Positions 55,642 to 64,000 of a stretch of DNA of 64,000 nt are shown here, piece after piece (the first letter of the stretch is position 1; each line of letters starts with the position of its first letter). Location of the stretch: the NCBI RefSeq assembly GCF_008369115.1, contig NZ_VOAZ01000003.1:186001-250000 (forward strand), read 5' to 3'. A program made the translations under genes and the position numbers. The stretch is from Psychrobacter sp. ANT_WB68 (GTDB lineage Bacteria; Pseudomonadota; Gammaproteobacteria; Pseudomonadales; Moraxellaceae). Below the pieces are notes generated by a model that saw only the letters and a program-made list of their open reading frames with translations, was not told where the DNA came from and did not search any database.

Positions 55642-58191
55642 ATGAGTAGCACTGATACCTTAACGCCATCTCAAACCTCGACAAATGCACAGGTTTTGGA
55701 TGCAACCACACACGCGAATATTCACGACAAGCTTGCTCGCGCGCTTGGCATTAAGACTGCTCAAGTCAATGCGTTTGTGAAGCTTTACGATGAAGGCGCG
55801 ACCGTTCCCTTTATTGCCCGTTACCGTAAAGAAAAGACACAGAATCTTGACGATGCGCAATTGCGAGCTTTAGAGAAGTCGCTTAATTATGAGCGCGATA
55901 TGGCAACCCGTCGCCTCAAAATTACTGAGCTGCTCAGCACGCAGGGCAATTTGACCGACGAGCTACAGGCGCGTATTGATAATGCGACGTCGAAACTTGA
56001 GCTTGAAGACATCTATTTGCCATATCGTCCACGCCGCCGCTCTCCTGCTGCTAAAGCACGCGCTGCCGGTCTTGACGTTGCTGCTCAAGCAGTGTTGACG
56101 CAAGAAATCACGCCAACTGACGCATTAGCAGACTATCAAGTTCAATCGAGCATTACCGATGAAAGTGGTAATGAGATTGAAGTCGACTTTAGCGATATCG
56201 ACAAGCAATTGGCGGGCGTACAGGCCATCATCGTTGATGAGTGGACGCAGGCATTGGGTTTACTTGATAATCTGCGCAGTGGCTTTGCCAAAACGGCCAG
56301 TATCGTCTCGGCTGTTGCCAGTGAAGAAAAACGTGAAGTCGGCGAGAAGTTTAAAGATTACTTTGAGCATAGTGAAAGCCTGGCGCGTCTGCCGAATCAT
56401 CGTTTATTAGCGATGCTGCGCGGTCGCCAAGAAAACGTTTTGGGTCTAAAAATTGAAGGCGAAGATGCGCCCTTTATTGAAAAAATCATTAAGCATTTTG
56501 AGCTTGATGCCAAAGCACCAGCAGAACGTCAAGAATTTTTGACAGAAGCAGCCACTAGCTTATGGAAAGAAAAATGGCGTCCGCATATCGAACATCGTTT
56601 ATTGACTGAAAAGCGTCTGACCGCTGAAGCCGATGCAATTGATGTCTTTGCCAATAACTTACAGCATTTACTCATGTCAGCGCCTGCTGGCCGTAAAGTG
56701 ATTTTAGGTGTCGATCCCGGTATCCGTCATGGCGTTAAAATGGCGATTATCGATGCCCAAGGTCATGTCATGCTAGACAGTGAAGACAAACCTGTCGTCG
56801 CAACCGTTTATCCATTCGCCCCTGATAATAAGATGGATGAAGCCAAAGCAGTTATCGACAAGCTATTAAGCACTTATAATGTCGACTTAGTGGCTATCGG
56901 TAATGGTACGGCCAGTCGCGAAACAGATGCGATGATTAAAGAGATTTTGGCTGCCAATTCTGAATTAAAAGCAAAGGCGGTTATCGTTAATGAGTCAGGC
57001 GCGTCAGTTTATTCTGCCAGTGAGCTTGCGAGTGATGAGTTGGCTAATTTAGATGTTTCTGTACGCGGTGCGGTTTCTATCGCGCGTCGCTTGCAAGATC
57101 CGCTATCAGAGTTGGTTAAGGTTGACCCAAAAGCGATCGGCGTTGGTCAATATCAGCATGACGTCAACCAAACTCAATTAGCGGATAGTCTCGATAAAGT
57201 CACGCAAGACAGCGTAAATGCGGTTGGTGTTGATGTGAATACAGCAAGCCCTGCTATCTTAGCGCATATTGCTGGTTTGAATAAAAACGTCGCACAGCAA
57301 ATCGTCACTTATCGTAAAGAGCATGGTGCGTTTGATAGCCGTGAAGCACTAAAAAATGTCCCACGCTTAGGGGTGAAAACCTTTGAGCAAGCCGCAGGTT
57401 TCTTACGTGTCCATGGTGGTAGCAACCCACTTGATGCGACAGGCGTGCATCCAGAAAGCTATGCGCTGGTTGACAGCTTACTTGAGCAAACCGGTAAGAC
57501 GTTGCCAGAAGTCATCGGTAACGATGGGGTGCTAAACAGTATCGATACCACTGCACTCGCTGCGAACGATGATAATATCAGTGTCAAAGCCATCATTGAA
57601 GAGCTTGCAAAGCCTGCACGTGACCCACGTCCTGAGTTTAAAACCGCTAACTTCCGTGAAGACGTCAATAGCATTAAAGACTTGAGCGAGGGCATGCAGC
57701 TTGAAGGGGTAGTGACCAACGTCACAGCCTTTGGTTGCTTCGTTGATGTCGGTGTCCATCAAGATGGCTTGGTGCATATCTCACAGATGGCAAATGACTT
57801 TGTCGCTGACCCGATGAACCGCGTCAAGCCTGGCGATATCGTCTCAGTACGTGTCATTTCTATCGATGAAAAACGTGGCCGTATTGGCTTTAGTATGAAG
57901 CCTGAGTCTGAAAAACCAGTACGCCCAGCTGCGAAGTCGACTGCAGAAAGTACAGCTAAGGATGATAAAGCTAGTCGTCCAGGCAGCAACCATACAAATA
58001 GCAACCGTTCAAATAATAGCCGTCCAGCTGCTGATAAGCGTTCAGAAAAACCGCGTGGCAATCGTCAAGATAAAGATAACGCCAATAATCGCGTTAAAGC
58101 GCCAAGAGCAGAGAAGGCAGAAGCCCCTAGTAAAATGGGTACGCTTGGCGCACTATTGCAAGAAGCAGGCGTGACCAAAGCTAAAAAGTAA
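55642..58191 (+). CDS. tex: Tex-family S1 RNA-binding transcription accessory protein
   Basis: An 849-aa Tex protein, a nucleic-acid-binding factor related to eukaryotic Spt6. The N-terminal helical region has FVKLYDEGATVPFIARYRKEKTQNLDDAQLRALE and LEDIYLPYRPRRRSPAAKARAAGL. The YqgF-like domain has VILGVDPGIRHGVKMAIIDAQG and AIGNGTASRETD. Two HhH motifs (VDVNTASPAILAHIAGLNKNVAQQIVTYRKEHGAFDSREALKNVPRLG) follow, then the S1 domain (about 680-750). The last 90 residues are a Lys/Asn/Ser/Arg-rich tail, longer than in E. coli YhgF. It has its own promoter and terminator. Confidence 0.97.
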   Translation: MSSTDTLTPSQTSTNAQVLDATTHANIHDKLARALGIKTAQVNAFVKLYDEGATVPFIARYRKEKTQNLDDAQLRALEKSLNYERDMATRRLKITELLSTQGNLTDELQARIDNATSKLELEDIYLPYRPRRRSPAAKARAAGLDVAAQAVLTQEITPTDALADYQVQSSITDESGNEIEVDFSDIDKQLAGVQAIIVDEWTQALGLLDNLRSGFAKTASIVSAVASEEKREVGEKFKDYFEHSESLARLPNHRLLAMLRGRQENVLGLKIEGEDAPFIEKIIKHFELDAKAPAERQEFLTEAATSLWKEKWRPHIEHRLLTEKRLTAEADAIDVFANNLQHLLMSAPAGRKVILGVDPGIRHGVKMAIIDAQGHVMLDSEDKPVVATVYPFAPDNKMDEAKAVIDKLLSTYNVDLVAIGNGTASRETDAMIKEILAANSELKAKAVIVNESGASVYSASELASDELANLDVSVRGAVSIARRLQDPLSELVKVDPKAIGVGQYQHDVNQTQLADSLDKVTQDSVNAVGVDVNTASPAILAHIAGLNKNVAQQIVTYRKEHGAFDSREALKNVPRLGVKTFEQAAGFLRVHGGSNPLDATGVHPESYALVDSLLEQTGKTLPEVIGNDGVLNSIDTTALAANDDNISVKAIIEELAKPARDPRPEFKTANFREDVNSIKDLSEGMQLEGVVTNVTAFGCFVDVGVHQDGLVHISQMANDFVADPMNRVKPGDIVSVRVISIDEKRGRIGFSMKPESEKPVRPAAKSTAESTAKDDKASRPGSNHTNSNRSNNSRPAADKRSEKPRGNRQDKDNANNRVKAPRAEKAEAPSKMGTLGALLQEAGVTKAKK

Positions 58192-58235
58192 TGATTGTTT
58201 ATGGCCATATAGATTTCAGCTAATGACGAACAACT

Positions 58236-58268
58236 AAAAAGGCAGCCATCGATGGCTGCCTTTTTATT
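58236..58268 (+). terminator. Rho-independent terminator after tex
   Basis: A perfect palindrome spanning 58236-58265, with core GGCAGCCATC/GATGGCTGCC (loop from the central ATCGAT) and flanking A and T runs. Confidence 0.9.
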
Positions 58269-58445
58269 AGAAATATATTGGAGGAATTTCTTTAAAAATC
58301 GTTTATCTTTATGGCTAATAACTCAGCTTGCGCTTTATTGATACTATTAAAGAAGGGTAGTATCAAAAGCAGGCTTTAAGGTTTTATCCACTAACAACAT
58401 AAGCGTTTTATTTATAATCTATAAAATTTCTGTTGTTTCTACGTC

Positions 58446-58832
58446 TTATTCTGTCTCTAATGACGCTTCTTCTTCTAGCATTTCATCTTGTAAATCTTGC
58501 TGTTGCATCGCATCTTCTGGATTTTGAATAGCCGCTTGTTGCAATTGCATAGCTTCTTGATCGGCTTGTAGCTCAGTTGTCATCTGTTGTTGGTTAGGGC
58601 TATTATTTACCTTTGCTCTTGAGATAACTTGGGTTTCGCTAATCTGAAACGGACTAGATTGGTTTGCTGCTGACTCATTATTTACATTGTCACCTTCAGC
58701 TTCTAGTGTGATTGCCGTAGCCGCCGCTTGCTTCTCCATTGCTGCCGTATCAGTAGGTGCAGCCATGGCCAAGCTTGGGATAGTGAGCGCAGCGCCAATG
58801 AGTAGCGATAAAGATAGAGTACTTTTTTTCAT
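58446..58832 (-). CDS. Secreted Gln/Glu-rich protein of unknown function
   Basis: A 128-aa protein with a clear signal peptide, MKKSTLSLSLLIGAALTIPSLAMAAP, cleaved after AMA. The mature part is hydrophilic with no Cys, rich in Gln, Glu and Ala; the end ANQQQ...DAMQQQDLQDEMLEEEASLETE is very acidic. No domain is recognised. An AAGGAA site precedes the ATG. It is likely periplasmic. Confidence 0.6.
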   Translation of the reverse strand: MKKSTLSLSLLIGAALTIPSLAMAAPTDTAAMEKQAAATAITLEAEGDNVNNESAANQSSPFQISETQVISRAKVNNSPNQQQMTTELQADQEAMQLQQAAIQNPEDAMQQQDLQDEMLEEEASLETE

Positions 58833-59309
58833 GAATCAATTCCTTAATTTATAATCTTATCAAGTCAGTCTAAAGCATTTCAAACTTGACGTTTATTTTG
58901 CGTGCTGGGGTATGTAACTGCTTAAAATCAAAATTCATTTAGTATTTTGAATCTATATATTTAGAATAGCTAACATTGAATCTATAGAGAAAATAAAATC
59001 ATGATAACCATTAAGCGATTATCATGATCGATTTGGATAAAGAGGTTTATAAGCTGATCTAAATCAGTGATAAAAACCTAAGTGGGAGAATACCAACTAA
59101 ATAAGCGTAGGTTCAGTAGTACATAAATTAAAAGTCTAACAGAGCGATGTTTATAGGTGACTTTATGCAACCATTGTATGGTTATTGTCAGATAGAAAGA
59201 TAAAGTCGAATCTCTACTCTCTTATATCGTACTGTATATAAATACTGCAATAAACCGCATTAAAAAGGTTCAAGCACCTACGCATCAAAAACGCTTATTT
59301 AATAATCAC
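58833..59309. other. Intergenic region between two secreted-protein genes
   Basis: 477 bp, A+T-rich. It must contain the promoter of the 128-aa gene; no clear terminator for the upstream 275-aa gene, and no gene is seen. Confidence 0.4.
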
Positions 59310-60140
59310 CTACTTACTGATGCTGGGGTCAACAATAGGTTGTTGGCCGTTATTATCAGGCACACGGATAACAGGGAAGGTTTGACTGATTTCTGTCTCC
59401 TCAAGTACTTCAGCATCCGCTTCTTGACCAACGATAACGGTACGATTAGCACTATCTTCAACTGCAATCACAGTACCATTAGCGGTATTGAGGCGTTTGA
59501 TTTGGTCTTCTGGGGCAATGATAACTTCTTTCACACGGTATTTAGCAGGACGTATAACGCGTGTGGTTTCTACAACGACCGGCTCTAAACTGCGTTCTTC
59601 AGTGATAGCAACTTCAGCATCTGGTGCTGGTGCTTCCTTTTCTTTTGCTTCATTCATAATAGGTGTTGGGAACTTAGCACCAAAATGGTTATCACACTGC
59701 TGCATGCTTAAACGTACGGGATTACCCGCTTTGTCCATATAAACGTTAACTGGCATATCAGCCGCAATAGGCACATACTTACCAACTAAAGCGCCCGACA
59801 CCCCATAGCGACCGTTTGACTGCCCAACGCCTAAGTCACAGGCACCCGCTGAATAATTACTAGCCTTTGAGTTATTGCTATTCACCACAGCTTTAGGAAT
59901 CATGACCTCAGATAAGCGCATTTTTTTGACAGAAGATTCGCCAATTTGCATTTTTGGTTTTTGATAAGTGTAAGGAGTATAAAATTGAGCTGAGCCATCT
60001 TTGACGGCCATCACACACTCATCATAGCTATCATAACCGACGTTACCATGATTATCAGTCGTCATGTCTGCATTGGCAGTGCTCGCAACCATGGCCACAC
60101 CTGAGGTTAAAACAGCGGCTGTTAATACATTCAATTTCAT
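59310..60140 (-). CDS. Exported protein of unknown function
   Basis: Starting at MKLNVLTAAVLTSGVAMVASTANAD (60140), a signal peptide is cleaved after ANA. The mature protein (about 250 aa) has a YDECVMAVKDG segment, GACDLGVG and MQQCDNHFGAKF, three isolated Cys, and a central strand-rich region (GRYGVSGALVGKYVPIAADMPVNVYMDK) that resembles the opening of OmpA-related precursors in Moraxellaceae. The C-terminal 80 residues are a series of ETTRV/KEVIIA-type valine-rich repeats. An in-frame ATG at 60215 is upstream but the signal peptide decides the start. No function can be given. Confidence 0.62.
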   Translation of the reverse strand: MKLNVLTAAVLTSGVAMVASTANADMTTDNHGNVGYDSYDECVMAVKDGSAQFYTPYTYQKPKMQIGESSVKKMRLSEVMIPKAVVNSNNSKASNYSAGACDLGVGQSNGRYGVSGALVGKYVPIAADMPVNVYMDKAGNPVRLSMQQCDNHFGAKFPTPIMNEAKEKEAPAPDAEVAITEERSLEPVVVETTRVIRPAKYRVKEVIIAPEDQIKRLNTANGTVIAVEDSANRTVIVGQEADAEVLEETEISQTFPVIRVPDNNGQQPIVDPSISK

Positions 60141-60510
60141 CACTATTTCCTCTTTTATTGTTATTAATGGCTTCAAGTTAGTTTCTCTAATTTTTTTAAA
60201 TAAAAGCTTTAGCATTTATTTAGCTGGCTCGTATTCGAGCAATGTCGTGATGTTAAAGTAATGTCTTATCAAAAGCTGATGGCTTTTCTTATTAGCATAA
60301 TGAAAGCGACGCCATAACCTGTTTTATCCTACGTCAGTTATAGCAACATGGCTGTGACATTAGGCTAGGAATATGTAGCTTAATGTATTAAAAAAGAGGG
60401 ATTAGGCAATATCGTTTACGCAGAAATTACGTTATTAGTATTCATTAACATTTACCTAGAAATGCTCAGTCTAAACAATGTGGCAAAATATTATGAGAAA
60501 ATACAGCCAA
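60141..60510. other. Intergenic region upstream of the exported-protein gene
   Basis: About 370 bp with no gene seen. It contains the ribosome-binding site GGAAATAG of the exported protein at its left edge and must hold its promoter. Confidence 0.4.
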
Positions 60511-60512
60511 AA

Positions 60513-60546
60513 AAAGACCGTACCTTTTTGCTAAGATACGGTCTTT
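60513..60546 (-). terminator. Terminator after the reductase gene
   Basis: AAAGACCGTA (60513-60522) and TACGGTCTTT (60537-60546) with a 14-nt loop; on the minus strand it ends in a T run (complement of AAAAAAAG at 60509-60516), 49 bp past the reductase stop. Confidence 0.82.
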
Positions 60547-60594
60547 ATTAGATGAGTGAAAATCATATTGCTTTGATTTTATATATCGGTGATT

Positions 60595-61893
60595 TTAGGA
60601 CTCAACGACTTCAAAACTAATACCAGAATACTTTTCTAAACGCTCTATTAAGCTATCGCCCATCGCTGAGGCGGGTGTCCAAAAGCCGCCGCCCACTTCT
60701 TCTTTGCTGATGTCTTGCCCGAGACATAATGCCGCTTGCGACAACATACGTGAGGTGCTGCCATAACCGGGATCTTTATCTCCCGTTACTTTGGTAGCAA
60801 TGCTGTCTTTGTTAGCCGTTTGCCCAAAGAGGCGAATGTCAAAGTAGCCATTTTCTTGCTCTTCTTTAGAAGGGCCTGATCCTGATTTCGGTAATACGTG
60901 TTTAGACAAAAGCTCGCGGCTTGGCGTAATCATCATGGCGGTGGCAAATCCTAATAAGCCTGCGCTCATTGCATAGCTTGATAGCTTACCTTTAATGCCA
61001 TCTTTCATCCACATCGCTTCGTCATACTTAAAGTCACGCCCATATTCATATCCGAGCAGTTGGTTACTACGATGTACGATACGGGTATTAATGCTCGCCA
61101 TGACAAAGGGCGCAAGCCAGCGTTTGTGCTCGCTGTCATATTCTGGTTTGCTGACGTTATCTTGACGCACGTTCGGTGCATCCTTATCATCGTTCAGCAA
61201 ATAAGGGTTTGCTACTTGCTTGCGGCGAGACTTGTCTTTTCCGACCTCTTCAAAGATAGTCACCATGGACGCGATCGTGCCGCCTGATAGGCCACCTTTT
61301 GCTGCTTTGACGCGCATATGGATGACATCGCAGGCGCTACCGAATTTCGCTTCTGCTTGCTGCTGGGTAAAGTAAACGCCCAAATCTGATGGGATAGAAT
61401 CAAAACCGCATGAGTTGACGATACGAGCGCCGCTTTGTTTTGCCGTATCCTGATACTTATCCATCATGTCCTTGATAAAGATGGCTTCACCCGTCAAATC
61501 GACATAATCGGTGCCATTCTCCGCGCAAGATTTAATCAAGGGCTCACCATATTTTAGGTAAGGGCCAACGGTTGAAATAATAACTTGGGTTTGCTTGGTC
61601 ATATTATCAAGGCTAGCCACATCGTCACTATTAGCAATAATAATATCGACTTTACTAGCAAGCTTGGACTTCAGTTCATTGAGTTTTTCCTCATCACGAC
61701 CGGCAATCGCCCAAGTGACGTTTGAGCCGTTTTTGTCTTTAGCATTAGATAAGAACTCTGTCAAATAATGCGCCGTAATCTGGCCAACAAAGCTTGTCGC
61801 TCCGTATAGAACCACCGCATAAGAGCGCTTTTCGCTAGAAGTTGATTGCTCATGACTTGATTTTTGGGTGTTGTTTGAAGTATCCGTATTCAT
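60595..61893 (-). CDS. Saccharopine dehydrogenase-like / trans-acting enoyl reductase family protein
   Basis: A 432-aa cytoplasmic oxidoreductase. YAVVLYGATSFVGQITAHYLTEFL is a GxxGxxG Rossmann motif; WAIAGRDEEKLNEL, VIISTVGPYLKYGEPLIKSCAENGTDYVDLTGE and RIVNSCGFDSIPSDLGVYF are the conserved segments of the saccharopine-dehydrogenase NADP domain family that includes mycobacterial trans-acting enoyl reductases. Activity and substrate are unknown; lipid-related reduction is possible. About 25 Ser/Thr/Asn-rich residues precede the core. It appears to be a single-gene unit. Confidence 0.85.
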   Translation of the reverse strand: MNTDTSNNTQKSSHEQSTSSEKRSYAVVLYGATSFVGQITAHYLTEFLSNAKDKNGSNVTWAIAGRDEEKLNELKSKLASKVDIIIANSDDVASLDNMTKQTQVIISTVGPYLKYGEPLIKSCAENGTDYVDLTGEAIFIKDMMDKYQDTAKQSGARIVNSCGFDSIPSDLGVYFTQQQAEAKFGSACDVIHMRVKAAKGGLSGGTIASMVTIFEEVGKDKSRRKQVANPYLLNDDKDAPNVRQDNVSKPEYDSEHKRWLAPFVMASINTRIVHRSNQLLGYEYGRDFKYDEAMWMKDGIKGKLSSYAMSAGLLGFATAMMITPSRELLSKHVLPKSGSGPSKEEQENGYFDIRLFGQTANKDSIATKVTGDKDPGYGSTSRMLSQAALCLGQDISKEEVGGGFWTPASAMGDSLIERLEKYSGISFEVVES

Positions 61894-62434
61894 ATTTATT
61901 TTCCTTATTAATTAGCTTTGGTTAGATTTTGCTTGTTGACCACAGAGTGTTGAATGCACGGTATTAAATGTTTGTTCTAAAAGGTATCGGTATATTATTT
62001 TTGCTAAGTAACTTTTACTAATAAACTTTTATTAACTAAAAGTTATAGGGCAAAGCCTGTAAACAATTAAAAATAGGTCATTGATAGATCATTAAAAGCT
62101 ATCGCAAATTTTCTCATAAAAATAGGCGAGTTTACGCAATCGTTTACTGTGTCTGCACATAAGTCCTGAAAAGCCAAGTAAAAACTTCAAAACGGTAAGA
62201 TTTGCTACAAAGTTTACATAACCTATCGACATTATTACCAAAATGAACGTTTTCTAAAGACAATTATTGCTAATCTATATTCGTAAGCAGTGATAAGCAC
62301 TATTAAAACAAAAAGTAAGATATTGGGTGATTAAGACCATTAAGGTAAAACAACTTGGCTGATAACTGGGTTATTGAAACGTACTTTAGGAGTCTCGACA
62401 CCCAGTTTTTTAATCATTATTTGAGGAGAATATT
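61894..62434. other. Intergenic region before the DUF1328 gene
   Basis: 541 bp, A+T-rich, between divergent genes. Only a weak long-loop pairing ACTGGGT/ACCCAGT (around 62375-62408) and the GAGGAG site at 62422-62428 are visible; no gene. Confidence 0.4.
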
Positions 62435-62590
62435 ATGTTTCGTTGGGCTATTATTTTTGCTGTAATCGCATTGATTGCAAGTTTCCTAGGATTTGGCGGT
62501 GTTGCTGGCCTATCTGCAAACTTTGCCTACATTCTACTAGCCATTGCTGTAATCTTATTCATTGTCGCATTTGTTAGTCGCCGTATGTAA
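62435..62590 (+). CDS. Small DUF1328 (YtjA-family) membrane protein
   Basis: A 51-aa ORF beginning [20 protein letters not shown] and ending FVSRRM. Two hydrophobic helices are joined by GGVAGLSAN, the pattern of the YtjA/DUF1328 family of small, often stress-related inner-membrane proteins. A strong GAGGAG site lies seven bases before the ATG and a terminator follows, which supports a real gene despite its size. Confidence 0.9.
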   Translation: MFRWAIIFAVIALIASFLGFGGVAGLSANFAYILLAIAVILFIVAFVSRRM

Positions 62591-62636
62591 TAGAGAACAG
62601 TGATTGCTTAGATTTTAAGTATTCATGCTGATAATA

Positions 62637-62668
62637 AAAAAAGTCCTCTATTGAGGACTTTTTTTACG
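62637..62668. terminator. Bidirectional terminator between the DUF1328 gene and phhB
   Basis: Perfect 13-bp arms (62637-62649 and 62654-62666), GTCCTC/GAGGAC core, TATT loop and A/T tails between convergent genes. Confidence 0.9.
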
Positions 62669-62723
62669 GCTGAGATTTAGATATCTTAATGGTTATAATT
62701 AACATGAACAATTTTGTTAAATA

Positions 62724-63107
<384 letters not shown>

Positions 63108-63327
63108 TCATGTGATAAGCGCGTAGACTACAAAAACTTTGGGACAAAAAACCCACCTATTACGGATATCTTATTATTTATTTGGCTGCAAATAGACAAT
63201 AAAGAACATCAGAGAAATAGGAGGGCAGTGAGGCGTCAATATCCAGAGTATATAGCTCTAGTATGGCGGTTGGTAGTAAAAACTATCATTGCTATATAGC
63301 GCGAAAAACGCTTATAACTTACTTGGA

Positions 63328-63621
63328 CTATAGCAGGTCCTGATAATCAGGATGTTTGTCAATATATGCAGCGACAAATGAGCATTGAGGTACGACTTTC
63401 TTGTTATTTTCACGAGCATAGTTTAAAGCATGTTTGACCAAAGCTGAACCCACGCCGTGACCGCCTAGCTCTTGTGGCACGATGGTATGATCGTACACCA
63501 ACTTATCGTCACGCTCTTGATAACTGATGTAGCCTATATGACCGTCAATAGACGTCTCAAAACGTTTTGCTGTTTCATTGTGAACGATTTTGATTTCTGG
63601 TTTCTTATTTTCATTACTCAT
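63328..63621 (-). CDS. Small GNAT-like N-acetyltransferase (YjdJ type)
   Basis: A 97-aa protein of the short GNAT subfamily. FETSIDGHIGYISYQERDDKLVYDHTIVPQELGGHGVGSALVKHALNYARENNKKVVPQCSFVAAYIDKHPDYQDLL matches the YidJ/YjdJ-like fold, with the acetyl-CoA loop ELGGHGVGSALV and the C-terminal PxCSFVxxYIxKHPEY pattern. A substrate is not known. GAGGAG precedes the ATG. Confidence 0.88.
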   Translation of the reverse strand: MSNENKKPEIKIVHNETAKRFETSIDGHIGYISYQERDDKLVYDHTIVPQELGGHGVGSALVKHALNYARENNKKVVPQCSFVAAYIDKHPDYQDLL

Positions 63622-63923
63622 AAAAGCTCCTCGTTATTAGATTTTATAATTATTCGTATTTATCTAGCCTGATATTTAGTTCAATACTGCTTTCTTTAAT
63701 GGTCGTCTGGCTCAATACCTGTTTTCACTTAGGTGTTTTACTGTTTCCATTGTGAGGCTTTTGATTCTAAGTTTCTAGTCCCTTACCGTAAGAGTAGATA
63801 GAGCAAATGTTAACATCTTTAACATGCCTCTATTTTAGATGTTCTACTTTATAGATTCTATTTAAGTTTAAAGACTCTACTGACGTCGTATATAAGAGCG
63901 CATCACGTGTAAAGTACTAATCA
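63622..63923. other. Intergenic region at the right end
   Basis: About 300 bp with no gene seen. It must contain the promoter of the small GNAT-like gene; no clear terminator for the following minus-strand gene. Confidence 0.35.
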
Positions 63924-64000
63924 TCAGGCATAAAACATAGCTTGGCGCACAACCTGAGGAAGAAACCTTCTAAAACCACGTTTAGCTTGTGCATCATTTA
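63924..64000 (-). CDS. Possible C-terminal end of an unidentified gene (partial)
   Basis: One minus-strand frame entering from the right edge reads ...NDAQAKRGFRRFLPQVVRQAMFYA then TGA at 63926-63924. The basic, amphipathic residues look like a real C-terminus, but 25 codons are too few to identify a family, and other frames are also open briefly. Tentative. Confidence 0.3.
   Translation of the reverse strand, partial: NDAQAKRGFRRFLPQVVRQAMFYA

Overview
The window is a chromosomal segment of a Moraxellaceae gammaproteobacterium, most likely a Psychrobacter species. Evidence is the moderate-to-low G+C, the Pseudomonas/Acinetobacter-like gene orders (argH-algZ-algR-hemC-hemD-hemX; gltA divergent from sdhCDAB-sucAB-lpd-sucCD; galE-galU-pgi-ugd-like-pgm), and Asn/Gln/Ser-rich low-complexity insertions in housekeeping proteins. 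The species call is an inference from gene content; no rRNA gene is present. I saw no tRNA, CRISPR array, IS element or prophage.

Layout. 1-8036: the 5' part of yggX, then argH (minus), the divergent algZ/algR two-component pair, hemC-hemD-hemX and a thioesterase. 8191-12937: ribB with a degenerate RibA domain, rarA, a Vgr-related/DUF4157-like putative metallopeptidase and a lipoprotein. 13061-28448: a TCA-cycle supercluster (gltA, sdhCDAB, sucA, sucB, lpdA, sucC, sucD). Its gaps carry several strong stem-loops and one terminator-like element. 28564-35108: an A+T-rich surface-glycan island with an Asp2-like alpha/beta-hydrolase gene broken by an in-frame TAG, a large GT2 + CDP-glycerol glycerophosphotransferase fusion, a Stealth-family phosphotransferase and a short KpsC-like gene on the other strand. 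35267-42017: sugar-nucleotide genes galE, galU, pgi, a UDP-glucose dehydrogenase homologue lacking its catalytic Cys, and pgm.

42190-50024: mazG, a ComEA-like gene, pcnB with a long low-complexity tail, folK, panB, panC, rapZ and darP. 50192-58191: dsbA (minus), ubiG, gph, a yciK-type SDR, a DksA-type zinc-finger gene, ompR (minus, no envZ beside it) and tex. 58446-64000: two secreted proteins of unknown function, a saccharopine-dehydrogenase-like reductase, a 51-aa DUF1328 membrane protein, phhB, a small GNAT-like protein and the 3' end of an unidentified gene.

How the genes fit together. The TCA block makes citrate synthase, succinate dehydrogenase, the 2-oxoglutarate dehydrogenase complex and succinyl-CoA ligase. 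The galE/galU/pgi/pgm block supplies UDP-sugars to the adjoining glycan island, which probably builds a phosphodiester-linked (teichoic-acid-like) surface polymer. The most interesting signals are this small phosphopolymer island, with an N-terminal motif shared by its two transferases and a nonsense-disrupted hydrolase, the degenerate Ugd kept at the usual ugd position, and the stem-loops between TCA-cycle genes.
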